Below are positions 34,006-45,173 of a DNA stretch of 64,000 nt, in pieces. Where the stretch lies: NCBI GenBank assembly GCA_030686995.1, contig CM060692.1, positions 8,475,465 to 8,539,464 on the forward strand. Direction: 5' to 3'. Under the pieces are notes generated by a model, which saw only the letters and a list, made by a program, of their open reading frames with translations, made no database searches and was not told the origin of the DNA. Both the position numbers and the translations under genes were made by a program. Source of the DNA: Artemisia argyi (lineage: Eukaryota; Streptophyta; Magnoliopsida; Asterales; Asteraceae). Position 1 is the first letter of the stretch; every line of letters begins with the position of its first letter.

Positions 34006-34077
34006 AGTAAAATTTTAAAATAATTTTGATTGATTTATAAACCATGTGTGCGTACACATGACTTATAACTAGTACAT

Positions 34078-34489
34078 TGGGGTGTTATTCGGGTTGACCC
34101 AGTCGGGTTCGGGTCAATAGGGTCGGTTCAACTCAGGCTAAAAAAAAAAACCCGAATCGACCTTGTTTAGAACTCGGGTCAGGTCAATTCGGGTTCGGAT
34201 CAATTCGGGCCGGGTCAACTCGGGTTCGGGTCTAGGGTGTTTAAAAATGGTACAATTTTGGCGTTCAAACTTGAAATACGTAAAAATTACAAAGAAAAAA
34301 AATTAAATTCAGGTCACTCAGGTTGACCCAAACCTGAGTAAGATGAATATATTAAACCCGAAACCGACCTTGTTTAGAACTCGGGTCAATTCGGGTTGAC
34401 CCGATTGACCCGAATATAAATTTGAACCTAATTTAACCGACCCGAATAGCAATATTCGGATTCAGGTCCGCTTTTATGACACCCCTACA
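34078..34489. mobile_element. hAT-like MITE with 7 bp direct repeats
   Basis: TGGGGTGTTATTCGGGTTGA at 34078 is mirrored by GCTTTTATGACACCCCTACA ending 34489. AGTACAT flanks both sides (34071-34077, 34490-34496). The interior repeats CGGGTC, GACCCG and TTCGGGT. 412 bp, no coding. Confidence 0.75.
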
Positions 34490-34559
34490 AGTACATATCT
34501 AAATTGTGTTTCTTATAAGACGTTTTATTTTTGTTTTATATCTTCACAATCCTAATCCT

Positions 34560-35600
34560 AATTAAAAAAAAACTCAAAATTAATGGCGTCAAAAATTTCC
34601 GCCCATTCCAAATTCAAAAATTTTAATCAATTTATGATCTTATAATTAACTACACCCCTATTTCATTTCCATCCTCCACCCAACTCTCCTTTCTCCTCTT
34701 GTAAGTTTCAAACTTTCAACCGTCACAGGTCTCCATCTTTCTCCCATATTCCACCATTATAGTTTTTTAAAAGGTTAGTAACAAATATTTTGGTATTAAT
34801 TAGTCAATATCTTGATTTCCGAGTATGTTGGCTTGAAAATTGTTTTGCAGTTACTAATGTTATTGAAACATTTGGGAGGCTATGCATTACATTTTATTTT
34901 GTCAACATCTACTGTTGCTCTCGGGTTTGCTCTTAACAGGTATAAGTGTTTATTACTCCGTATTCTTTTTGTATAATCTTAAAAATACATTTCAAAAATG
35001 ATTTGCTCATATTCTTTTTTGTGTTGATAGATTTCAACAAAGAAAAACTCGCATGATCAAATTTTATCTAGATGTTCCGCTATTTGAGGAGGCTACGCTA
35101 AAACCTATCCATTTTCAAATGTATTTTCGGTTTTTTCGTATACTCATGAATTTTTTAATTTTTTGTCATTTACATGTACATGAATTTTTTATTTTTTTGT
35201 CAGTTACCGGCCTGAATTTTTTATTTTTTTGTCATGAATTTCAAAAATAAATTCTAACTAAAATTTGCTTATGTTTAATAAACATGTTGAGATATGGCTT
35301 TTATTGGGATTGAGGTATTAGTCAGCAAGTTTGCACACTTGGATGATTTAAATGGAAACTGTCATAAAAGAGACGGAGCTATACAGGGAAGCAAAGGTGT
35401 TGCCGAAATTGTAAAGGAAGATGGTACATTGCAGCGACAACTCCTACGGGAGAAAATTGCCCATGAAAATGGAATATCGCTAGCGGTGAAGATATGCGTA
35501 CTTGAAAATTCAATATATTTCTTAGCTCATGAATTCTGTATTAGCTTTTACCTTTGTTTATGTAGAAACAAGTGAGATGATATAAAACGTGGTTGTAGGT
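34560..35600 (+). other. Possible captured gene pieces in the CACTA element
   Basis: The region has a CT-rich leader-like stretch at 34660-34760, intron-like T-rich DNA and an open frame at 35294-35575 (MAFIGIEVLVSKFAHLDDLN at its start, several charged stretches after). It looks like exon-derived DNA, but I do not recognise the protein and cannot build a convincing gene model. Confidence 0.25.
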
Positions 35601-35639
35601 GGTGATATTAGCTTATATCGAGACTTTACACATTGATTA

Positions 35640-35930
35640 GTTGCAGATTGTGGAATTTATAAGAAATTAGAAATTTTGGAATAAATTAAATATTTTTTAA
35701 TAAAAAACTTCTCGGTAAGACCGGTTCTTATATAAAAACTAGTTTCCTTAATTTGTAAATGGAGACTTGCTCTTACTAGAAAACCGGTGTAGATGCTTCT
35801 ATTTAAGACCGGTTACAGAACCGGTTTCTATGTGTTTCAGTTATAGAGATACCCCCTCACATAGAGTGGTTCCAAAACCAGACTCTAAGGGTTATTCTAA
35901 CCAGTGTTTATGATGTTTTGTGTAGTAGTG
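35640..35930 (-). repeat. CACTA-like terminus related to the one at 50663
   Basis: Ends GTGTAGTAGTG at 35920-35930. Read from that end on the minus strand, the next ~300 bp follow 50663-50960 (GAACCACTCTA, GGGGGTATCTCTATAAC, AACCGG words). It is one end of a second CACTA family; the partner end was not located. Confidence 0.6.
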
Positions 35931-36039
35931 CTAGTTTCCATCAATAGTTGTAGTTTTGAAAAATTCTTATTCATTAGTGCTTTTCCTATTATGGTGTATC
36001 AAGTTTTGAGACCCAAGTATCAAGTGTCATATTAACTAA

Positions 36040-37500
36040 TGTTTAAATAAAACTTTTGTAAATAAGCGTTCTAAAAAACTGATATTTTATGACTCAAATA
36101 AGAAGTGTTCTATTATGCGTATGATAATAAAACCATAACAAATAAGCGTACTATAAAGGTTAATATTAAAAGACACAGGTGTCAAGGGTCCTATTGAGTT
36201 TTGTTAAAATAAAACTTTTGCAAGTAAGCGTTCTATAAAACTTATACTTTAAGACTCAAATTTCAAGTGTCCTATTATGGTGGATGAATTTATGAGACCC
36301 AAGTGTCAATTGTCATATCAAGTTATGTTTTAATAAAACTTAATTTGAATAAGCATTATAAAAAGCGGATGTTTTACGACTCTAAAAAGAAGTGTCATAT
36401 TATGCTGTATCATAAAAAAATCATTATGAATAAGCGTTCTATAAAGGCTAACGTTATAAGACCCTATTGTCAAGGGTCCTATTAACTTTTGTTATAATAA
36501 AAAACGTTTGCGAATAAGCGTTCCATAAAACTGATGTTTTATGACTCAAATATCAAGTGTCCTATAATGGTGTATCAATCTATGGGACCCAAGTGTCAAG
36601 TGTCATATTAAGTTATGTTTTAATAATATGTTTACGAATAAGCGTTCTAAATAATCAATGTTTTATGACTTATGTATCAAGTGTCATATTATGGTGTATT
36701 GTAATAAAACCATAATGAATATGCGTCCTTTAAGGGTCCAATTAAGTTTTGTTTCAATAAAACTTTTGCGAATAAACGTTCTAAAATACTGATATTTTAT
36801 GACTCAAAAATAAAAAGTCCTATTATGGTGTATGATAATAAAGCCATTATGCATAAGCGTCCTATAAAGGTTAACATTATAATAACCACGTCTTAAGGGT
36901 CCTATTAAGTTTTGTTATTTAGTTTTGTTAAAATTAAACTTTTGCGAATGTCCTATTATGGTGTACGATAATAAAACCATTGTGCATAAGCGTCCTATAA
37001 AGGTTAACGTTATAATACCCACGTGTCAAAGGTCATATTAAATTTTGTTATAATAAAACTTTTGTGAATAAGTGTTTTAACTAACTGATGTCTTATGACT
37101 CAAAACTCAAGTGTCCTATTATGGTGTATTATAATAAAACCATAATGAATAAACGTCCTATAAAGGTTAAAGTTATAAGACCCAAGTGTCAAGGGTCTTA
37201 GTAGGTTATGTTATAATAGGACATCTAGTGATCAAGTGTCGTATTACACAATCACATAATGGGACGCCAACAACTAAATGTCTTATAAAGTAATTTATTA
37301 GGATCCATATTTTAAGTGTCTTATTAAGTTATATGATAATAAGACCCCAAATAATCAACCATCCTATTATATAACTTTTTAGGACACCGCCTAAGTAGCA
37401 AATATTTAAAAAGGACCCAAAACGCTCATATGTCCTATTAAACAGTTTTTTAGGACTCTATTATCATACCGTCCCACACAAATGGTCCTAAAAAGCCACT
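36040..37500. repeat. Right subterminal repeats of the CACTA element
   Basis: Irregular repeats of AATAAGCGTTCTA, CAAGTGTCCTATTATGGTGT and CCTATAAAGGTTAAC recur about every 120-165 bp, at least eight times. The words differ from the left array except near the tip. Confidence 0.8.
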
Positions 37501-37512
37501 TTTGTTGTAGTG

Positions 37513-38480
37513 AATTGTTACTGAGGCTTTCACGTTTTACATTTTGACTTTTTGATCGACTATCACTAATTCATAGGGTTTGAACTCACTGCCACACATA
37601 ATAAAATTGGATAAAACTCTCTTTTTAAAAGGTTGGCGTGAACACTTCAAGGTTTTATTTGCACCTATCAAAAATTAGACTTAATACCTGTTGATAGTCA
37701 AAAGTCTTTTTGTCACTACCGTCTTTCTAAGTTATAATACACTTGTATTTAGTTGATATATGCATTTTTGCACAACTATAATTATCTATAATTATTTGTT
37801 GCTAGATATTCTTGTTGCTATGCACGGGTATCACGTAGAACTACAAAGGTATTAGTGAAGTTAGTCAGAGAGTTCGGTCAATGAGTAGTCCACACCTCAA
37901 ATGTCGTCTACCAAGAAGTTTTACGCGACGAGTAACGTGCATTGTTAGTTAATATCTTATAATTGATGTAATGTTTTCTTTTTTCAGTCTCACTAAATAT
38001 TTTTATATGTCGTTTGATACATGTTAATAACTTTTGCTAGAGTTGAATTATCACATGTTACAATCGTTTGTAATTACATTTTGATCTTTTCATGTTCTAT
38101 TTTGAACGTTATACGAAACACTTACCACAATATTACATATTGTTAATTGTCTGCCGCTAGGAACCGCTGCCGCACTCGCCTATAATGTGAAAATGGTCAA
38201 CATTGGAAAAGTGAAATGTCAAGATTTGTGAAATGTTGAAAATCTTAATAAAGGAAATATTGAAATGTAATGACATGCGTTTGGAGTTTGGATACAGCCA
38301 TGCGTTTGGAGTTTGGATACAACCATGCAAAATCTTAATAAGGCAACATATTAATATTTCCTTTGAATACAACCATGTGTTTGGGAAAGTCAAAATGCAT
38401 TCGTAACTTAACACCCTATTTCAAGAAACATATTAATGGAGATGCAAAATAACACAAGCGGGAAAATTCAAATTATTGAA
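37513..38480. other. Intergenic sequence with repeat-end traces
   Basis: GTTGCTATGCACGGGTATCA (37818) and GTCTGCCGCTAGGAACCGCT (38150) are inverted traces of the family at 27203. A phrase (CATGCGTTTGGAGTTTGGAT) is tandemly repeated at 38274 and 38301. No gene. Confidence 0.4.
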
Positions 38481-38484
38481 CCTT

Positions 38485-38760
38485 GCCTATATAAACAACC
38501 CTAGAAAAAACCATGGAGATGCAAAATCATTTCTTGTTCCACCAAAATCAATGGAGATGTAAAATCAAAAGAATGTGGATGATGATCTTGAGGTTAGAAA
38601 TGATCTTCTTTGTAATTTGATAAATTGGAATTGGGATGACGTCATTGTCATATCAAGTGATGACGAAGATGATGAAGAAGAAAAAACGAGTATACCCATC
38701 AATCTTGGTCGAAAACGAGTTTATTGTTTGGTTGATGAAAGCGAGAGTCATGATGAATAA
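38485..38760 (+). other. Small gene candidate with SUMO-interaction-like motif
   Basis: A TATA-like CCTATATAAACAACCC (38487-38502) precedes ACCATGG at 38511. The ATG frame runs 35 codons to a stop. A different frame from about 38575 (no ATG) reads 61 codons to 38760 and contains DDVIVISSDDEDDEEE, a hydrophobic VIVI core followed by Ser and acidic residues. That is the classic SUMO-interacting motif layout, followed by a basic GRKR. A frameshift near 38560-38580, or a spliced first exon, could join them. Family not recognised. Confidence 0.3.
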
Positions 38761-39417
38761 AATTTATGTTTTTGCTTTTTGTTAAAACATCTTGTTTGAC
38801 AATAAAAATGATCCATTGGTTACCTTAGTTTCTTTTTCTATCATGCAAACATATATGCGAATTGGTATGTACTTTGCTCTTGAATTAGCAAACATACAGT
38901 TTGTCATGTTTCATATATTGTCAGTTTATCTTTTAATCTACTATAAGGACTCTCAAGTTGCGCAAACGTATAGTGGATTCTTATTATTCCATATATTCTC
39001 ACGTTTCATTATAACTACAAGTCATGTGAGGTTTTGACTTTGGTGCTAACTTGAGAATGAATAGATAAAAAAAAACAAAAAAAAAAATATTACGTTGCTA
39101 ACTTAATTCTGTGCAAAGATTTGTTTTTTTTTTTTTTTTGTTTTTTTTATTGAAACAATGACAAAAAAATTTACGATTTAATTTTGGGCTGGTCTTTTTA
39201 CGAATATCACACCACGCATGAAAAGCCCAAGTGTATATGAAAATATTAATAACCTTATTAGTGGAATATATTTTTTGGTCGTAAAATTTTCATTATAAAT
39301 AGTTATGGTTTTTACAATGGCAGTGAAGAACTAATTAGTCAAGGACACAATCTACTTTGAACGTCACAATCTACTTTGGGTTGATAATTCGTGATGAATT
39401 CCAGTAACACACCCGCA

Positions 39418-39731
39418 CAGGGCAGACCTATATATTAGGTTTGGGGTGGCGGCGCCCCCATGGCTAGCCGAAAATGATAAAAATTTTGTGTATTTTTTTT
39501 TAACCTTTTTTGAAAGTGCCCCCCAACCAAAATTTAAATTGACCCCCCCCCCCCCCCCCCCCCCTACTTGCTAAAATCCAACATTCAACACACTCAAACC
39601 TTCTAAATCATTCATCTCCATGTAACAATACTCAATTTATCATTTCGATCATACTTTTTTCTTCCGCATTTTGTTGCTGTTATCTAAAAAAAAAATGGCC
39701 CCCACATCTTATTTTTCTGAGTTCGCCACTG
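39418..39731. mobile_element. Non-autonomous hAT element, perfect 8 bp target duplication
   Basis: 314 bp. Left end CAGGGCAGACCTATATAT, right end ATTTTTCTGAGTTCGCCACTG reversed as CAGTGGCGAACTC. CACCCGCA flanks both sides (39410-39417, 39732-39739). A C24 tract is at 39541-39564. No coding. Confidence 0.9.
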
Positions 39732-39859
39732 CACCCGCACATGACGTAACTGTTCCGGAAAATCAAGATGTCACCATGCATGACCAAATTGCAACAAATC
39801 TCGCGGTAATGGAGTAGTACTAAATAAGTCGTGTAAACGATATTGATACATTTATACCC

Positions 39860-39912
39860 GTAATTATCTGCCGCTAGAAAATTCTGTTGCTATGCATGGG
39901 TACTCGCCTAGT
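39860..39912 (-). repeat. Inverted copy of the CGAGTACCCGTGC repeat end
   Basis: CTGCCGCTAGAAAATTCTGT followed by TGCTATGCATGGGTACTCG is the reverse complement, with few changes, of the start of the family at 27203. Confidence 0.6.
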
Positions 39913-41108
39913 TCTTAAAATAGGCCAAAAAGTTAAGTCTTTTCTGAAAAGAAGCCAAAAATAATATGCTTTCCCAAAACGGTCATGTGCGAATGTGCGA
40001 ACATGCGATTCCACTAATTTTTTGACACGTGTCTAGACAAATAGTACAATACCAATATTTGTTGGCCTACATTCATGACCATTAGTACACTCCCCCAACC
40101 AAGCAGATGTGCGAACGACGGTAGTGCGAATTCCGGCTAATGTGTGAATGTTAAAAAAAAATCTTTTTTTTCCCGTCACCATCAACACCAATCAACACCA
40201 CCATCACCACCTGATCAACACCACCATCACCACCACAGATCCTCCACCGACACACGCAAAAAATTAACCCACTACTCATCCACACCAAAAATCTTCATCA
40301 TATCATGATATTCAATATCATAACATCACCAGACCACTAAATATTACTTCGTACAACACTTCAAACACTTTTGTAATCCTAGACCTCAAAAATCCAAATA
40401 AACCCTTAACCATCTCAACACCCTCTGTCTTCTTGTTTGAAACCCATCATTACTATTGTTCAAGATTATCCCAGCTCTAATGCATTGAAGCACACTGTTA
40501 TATATATATTTTTTGATCGAGAGTGTCGGATTTTTTTGTGAGAGTGATGATGATTATAGATCTGGTTTTTTGGTAGTCGGTTTTTTTTGTGTGGTCGGAA
40601 TATGGGGTCTGGGTTTTGTTTTTTGTTTTTGTGTGTGTTGGTGATGATTTTGAGTGGTGAGTTGACGGGAACTGGGTTTATGAGATGTGTAGTTTTTGTG
40701 TGTGTCGGATATGGATTTTTTTGTGGTGGAGTGATAAGATCAGAAGTTGTAACAGGTATGGGGTTTTTGGAATGAGTGGTGGGTTAATTTTGTGTGTGTG
40801 TCGGTGGCGGATCTGTGGTGGTGATGGTGGTGTTGATGCTGACGGAAAAAAAGTTTTTTTTTTAACATTCGCACATTAGCCGGAATTCGGACAACCGTTG
40901 TTCGCACATCTGCTTGGTTGGGGGAGTGTACTAATGGTCAGGGATGTGGGCCAACAAATGATTGTTATTGTACTATTTGTCTGAACACGTGTCAAAAAAA
41001 TAGTGGAATTGCACGTTTGCACATTCGTACATGACTGTTTTGGGAAAGCATATTATTTTTGGCTTCTTTTAGGAAAAGGCTTAACTGTTTTGCCTATTTT
41101 GGGAATTT
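39913..41108. mobile_element. Foldback / long-TIR element (~1.2 kb)
   Basis: The left arm from AAAATAGGCCAAAAAGTTAA (39915) is matched inverted by a right arm ending TTAACTGTTTTGCCTATTTT (41098). The arms extend inward through GCCAAAAATAATATGCTTTC and CCGGAATTCG to the CACCATCACC/GGTGATGGTG blocks, about 350-380 bp each. The ~470 bp centre holds no credible gene. Long arms suggest a Mutator-like or foldback element, but no 9 bp duplication was found. It truncates the left side of the first leader cassette. Confidence 0.75.
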
Positions 41109-42146
41109 TCTCTATTTTATAGTATCTTACAATTTTTAGTTTAGGAGGTTGTTGTACTAGAACTAATCTGGAATTGCCCTTTTTTTATTTATCCACTAAA
41201 ATTAATATTTAACACGAACATACAAATTATATCAAACACGAACCTAAACAGTTTGTGTTGTATAGAAAGTTTTTTATTTTTTTTAAGTCAAGCAAATAAA
41301 TATAAGAAACAGATATTTTGTAAACATACTAACAACGTGTGGTTACCGTTATGGTCATTGTGTTCAACTCGGTTTGTAATAATCCTTTTTCCCAAATATT
41401 GAACATTTCATGGGTGGTCCAAGTGATGGATGTGGTGCAACCACAATTCACAAACTCTACGTACTAATTAGTGGTGTTGTTTTAGTCACACACAGAGTCT
41501 TCCTATCCAAATTTTGTTGGAAAGTTGGTCGAAGTTTCATTTTGTCAAATTTAAAACCTTTAATAACTGAATTTTGTTTATTTGCAAGTCATTCATGTTC
41601 TTCTCCTTTGCCTAATTAAACCCTTCCTTAATTCTAGCAAATACTCCTTGTATATCATTCACATTATTACCACCAAACTATGCTTTTTGTCATATGTTTT
41701 TCCAATGTAATACTATGCTTTTTGTATGTCTAAAACCGTTTATACAGTATGATAATCTTTAGAGTAAATTACTACTGGTTCATGTGGTTTGGTAAAATTT
41801 GCCGAATACTATTTGCGAAAATCATCACTACAAAATGAAAAGCAAAAATTAAGTCGGCCACCCATAATAAAATGGGGACTTTTGAGGATTTTTGGGCATT
41901 CTTTTTCTTTCTATGAATTTAGAGTAAATTGTCAATCAACAAGTTATAACTTTCACTAAAAGTCATCTAGATTCCGCCATATGCTCATTTAATTGTGATT
42001 AACAACTCAAAATCTGCCATAGGCATCTAAATACCGTCATATGCTTATACACCAACATTACGAAAAAACACATTTCTAATCAACTAATAGACCGTGCATC
42101 GCACGGGCTGGGTCAAGCCTCGTGTATATATATATATATATATATA
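41109..42146 (+). repeat. Leader+tail cassette without gene (copy B)
   Basis: 41109-41680 repeats the leader of the intact gene (42265-42830) and 41681-42146 repeats the sequence downstream of it (45440-45893). Both are almost base-for-base identical to their partners. The coding region, about 2.6 kb, is missing between ACCACCAAA and CTATGCTTTTTG. Cassette D has the same junction. Contains the 69-codon upstream frame (41410-41619). Confidence 0.9.
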
Positions 42147-42908
42147 TAGTGCAATCACAATGTCTGTGTATTAATTAGTAATGTTTTCTAGAAACACAAA
42201 CACACAGTCAAATTACTTGGATTTACCTATTCTATCCTTGAGATGCTTGAATACGTGGCAATATTTTATGGTATCTTACAATTTTTAGTTTAGGAGGTTG
42301 TTGTACTAGAAGTTACTAATCTGGAATTGCCCTTTTTTTATTTATCCACTAAAATTAATATTTAACACGAACATACAAATTATATCAAACACGAACCTAA
42401 ACAGTTTGTGTTGTATAGAAAGTTTTTTATTTTTTTTAAGTCAAGCAAATAAATATAAGAAACAGATATTTTGTAAACATACTAACAACGTGTGGTTACC
42501 GTTATGGTCCTTGTGTTCAACTCGGTTTGTAATAATCCTTTTTCCCAAATATTGAACATTTCATGGGTGGTCCAAGTGATGGATGTGGTGCAACCACAAT
42601 TCACAAACTCTACGTACTAATTAGTGGTGTTGTTTTAGTCACACACAGAGTCTTCCTATCCAAATTTTGTTGGAAAGTTGGTCGAAGTTTCATTTTGTCA
42701 AATTTAAAACCTTTAATAACTGAATTTTGTTTATTTGCAAGTCATTCATGTTCTTCTCCTTTGCCTAATTAAACCCTTCCTTAATTCTAGCAAATACTCC
42801 TTGTATATCATTCACATTATTACCACCAAACAAATCCTAAACCTGTTATACACCATCTTTATAATTTATCACAGATTGCCATTTGGTGTCCCGAGAAGGA
42901 TTAAAACT
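42147..42908 (+). promoter_or_regulatory. Leader / promoter region of the intact gene (copy C)
   Basis: About 760 bp starting after a (TA)n tract (42126-42146). It contains a 69-codon frame beginning MGGPSDGCGATTIHKLYVLI (42563-42772), present intact in all three complete leader copies with one residue changed in the third. A TATA-like TTTATAATTT is at about 42859. The transcript start cannot be fixed from sequence, so the frame may be a uORF or lie in promoter DNA. Confidence 0.5.
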
Positions 42909-45173
42909 ATGGATTCCAACTTGACATACCGCATACTTGCGGACCAAATACTTGGTTGTAGAAACTTACCCAGAAACACTACATATTTCCTGCGGCGTTT
43001 AATGCTTGACTTAAATAACGAAAATCGCTACAGTAAACCTATGCCATGGATTGGCATCTATATCACTGTAGCATCTTTGTTTTGCATCCTAGCAATGGTA
43101 GCTGATTTATTACATGGTTTACGAAACAGAAGACTATGGTTCCCTTGTAAATACTTTACTTTGAATGCTGCTTTTCTCGCTGTCATAGCTGTTGCTATGA
43201 AGCTACCAGTGGATTTAAATAATCCAATGCGAGGTGCTGCGGACCAGATGACAAAGCTCGGAAGCATGGCATTTATGTGCACCATGATGGCGAATTTATT
43301 GCCTTCTTTAGCGACCATGAATAGCAAGGAACTTCTCACGAACATCATAGCTTTGGATATTCTGGTAATCACCTTGATTGTGAATGTTTGCATTCAAGTA
43401 GATACGGGTATCATTTGTTACTATGATTACGACTGTGTTGGGATTCTTGATATTCGTAAGGGAATAGCACTCCTATATGTGGTTATGCTACTCATCTTGC
43501 TGATAATACAAACATGTTCAGGTTTAACGATTCTAAAGTGCAAACAGATAATAGAATTAAAATACCAAGCAGGTCATGAAACAGCTTTGAAGGACATAGA
43601 ACTGCAACAATCAGGAAGATTAACTGCTGAGAAGCTAAAGAAGTATGTGAACAACCATTGGATCATGGCATGTACCGGCAGCCCCCAATTCATCACAGCT
43701 TATTCTGCTACAACCTCTGCTTCTGGGGTAATATGTGTTGCTAGTACAGCCATACATTTATCTTTTATGATTTTAATTATTTCAAATAGGACTATAGAGG
43801 GAAAACAATCCGATTATAAGTGGTCAATTCTAGTCATTCTCATAATACAGTTTATCGGAAGTCTACTTGGAACAATTGCACCATTTTTTAGATGTTATGC
43901 AGCCTTGAGCTTTAAGTTGTCAATAGAACAGATTTGGAACCATATTAAGGTATTTAAAGTAGAGAGCTACTGGACTCAAATGCTATACATTTGGAAACAA
44001 AGTGGAATACCATTATCAGTCACTAACCGCAAAACCAAAATTTTCATTGAGAAATTTAAGATGCGAGTTCTTAGCATTTGTATAGGATTTCAGAGGAGAT
44101 TTGTCATAGCATGCAAGATGATAGCACTGATCCCAATTTTCATAGTAATCTTTGTCTTGTACTGTATACGTTGTTGGAAGTGGATAATGCCCAAGTTTAG
44201 TGACTCAGGACTTGTGCCGGTAATAACACCCGGGCAACTAGAAGAAAAGAAAGGTCTTAGGAAGTATGTTTTGCAACTTCAAGGCGACATGGAGCTTGCT
44301 GAGAGAACACTGAATGGAATTACAAAATCTTTTAACCTTGTGATCCGAAAGGGTGAAAAGCAACAACCCAAAAATCTTATGAAGCTTTTAGAAGAATCAA
44401 GTGGTTTTCAAGGAGTTGGAAAGTATAACAATCATCGTATTCCACCTTTACCTGCTGAGGAGTATCTTGATTCTTGGAGCTTACCGTTGATAACTCTGAC
44501 AGCCATCGCCATTTCTCTTCCTAAACTACAAAACGACATAATTGATAGGTTGCTAAGGAGTGTGAGTGAAGGTCTTATATATGTCACACTTGTGGAAGAA
44601 AGCCTCAATGCTACCTATGAGTATGTAAGCCTTCAAAAGGCAGCTAAAGTGTCGTGGTTAGAAGTGGAAGTCTCCAGTAAATGGGTAGGAAACAATCTGA
44701 AAAACCATGCTCCTGAAATGAATACAGCAGGATTGATTCTGCAATGGTTCAAGGATACAGCTAAAAACTTGGTCACTGAAGTTCAAAGTATGGATATTGG
44801 AAGCACAGATGATAATTCCATCTACCGGTCTATTTGCGCAAATTCAATGTATCGAATCACCGAATCAATCCTTCTTTCCTACCACACCAACATTGATGAG
44901 CTTAGCCAAGAGGACTTATTCACGGAATTATCATCAATGATTGCTGATATATTGGCTGCTTGTCTCACCAACTTACCCCAAGTCATAGTTACAAAATGTC
45001 ATGAAAGCGTCATAGAGAATCGGGAATCCAGTGTCAATGCTGCAGCCCAACTCCTCGGAGAGACTACTCAGATAATCAACACCCTTCAAGACCGGGAGCT
45101 TCCAGACTTGGATCCTGCTGAGTTACCTTTCATTGACAAATGGCGTGATTATTTTTACTATCCCTCTCCTTGA
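42909..45173 (+). CDS. Multi-pass membrane protein of unknown function, 754 aa
   Basis: The start is the ATG at 42909 (MDSNLTYRILADQILGCRNL), preferred over an upstream in-frame ATG-less extension because similarity to a folded protein begins here. The coding region is one open exon. Hydrophobic segments lie at about residues 47-70, 83-99, 117-136, 143-163, 187-208, 262-282, 295-318 and 410-431, so eight membrane spans are likely. A soluble half follows, with a helical part (LRKYVLQLQGDMELAERTLN) and a conserved C-terminus ending DYFYYPSP. It resembles plant proteins annotated only as uncharacterised transmembrane proteins; I recognise no catalytic motif. A truncated paralogue is at 10416-12102. 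Leader and tail are duplicated on both sides. Confidence 0.85.
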   Translation: MDSNLTYRILADQILGCRNLPRNTTYFLRRLMLDLNNENRYSKPMPWIGIYITVASLFCILAMVADLLHGLRNRRLWFPCKYFTLNAAFLAVIAVAMKLPVDLNNPMRGAADQMTKLGSMAFMCTMMANLLPSLATMNSKELLTNIIALDILVITLIVNVCIQVDTGIICYYDYDCVGILDIRKGIALLYVVMLLILLIIQTCSGLTILKCKQIIELKYQAGHETALKDIELQQSGRLTAEKLKKYVNNHWIMACTGSPQFITAYSATTSASGVICVASTAIHLSFMILIISNRTIEGKQSDYKWSILVILIIQFIGSLLGTIAPFFRCYAALSFKLSIEQIWNHIKVFKVESYWTQMLYIWKQSGIPLSVTNRKTKIFIEKFKMRVLSICIGFQRRFVIACKMIALIPIFIVIFVLYCIRCWKWIMPKFSDSGLVPVITPGQLEEKKGLRKYVLQLQGDMELAERTLNGITKSFNLVIRKGEKQQPKNLMKLLEESSGFQGVGKYNNHRIPPLPAEEYLDSWSLPLITLTAIAISLPKLQNDIIDRLLRSVSEGLIYVTLVEESLNATYEYVSLQKAAKVSWLEVEVSSKWVGNNLKNHAPEMNTAGLILQWFKDTAKNLVTEVQSMDIGSTDDNSIYRSICANSMYRITESILLSYHTNIDELSQEDLFTELSSMIADILAACLTNLPQVIVTKCHESVIENRESSVNAAAQLLGETTQIINTLQDRELPDLDPAELPFIDKWRDYFYYPSP

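Larger units (their letters stand above)
29241..37512. mobile_element. 8.3 kb CACTA transposon, non-autonomous, with nested insertions
   Basis: The left end CACTACAAGAAAAGTGGCTT followed by TTTAGGACC is mirrored at the right by GGTCCTAAAAAGCCACTTTT then GTTGTAGTG. The 3 bp AAT flanks both ends (29238-29240, 37513-37515), as CACTA/EnSpm transposases produce. Subterminal arrays of TCCTA/TAGGAC words occupy 29.25-30.25 kb and 36.0-37.5 kb. The interior has no transposase frame. It holds hAT MITEs at 31957 and 34078, parts of other CACTA-like elements, and short gene-like pieces, so it may be a gene-carrying deletion derivative. Confidence 0.88.

Noticed and set aside
33363..35930. A single nested CACTA element from 33363 to 35930
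   Set aside because: The two ends have different subterminal repeats and the flanking trinucleotides (CCG, CTA) do not match, so they belong to different elements.
40587..40879. Gly/Val/Cys-rich frames
   Set aside because: TG-rich DNA of the foldback loop and right arm; no protein-like features.
42735..42908. 58-codon N-terminal extension of the membrane protein
   Set aside because: The upstream ATG overlaps the duplicated leader, and its translation is low-complexity Ile/Tyr-rich; the ATG at 42909 starts the protein-like sequence.
43058..43393. Antisense frame of 111 codons
   Set aside because: Shadow of the membrane-protein coding region on the opposite strand.
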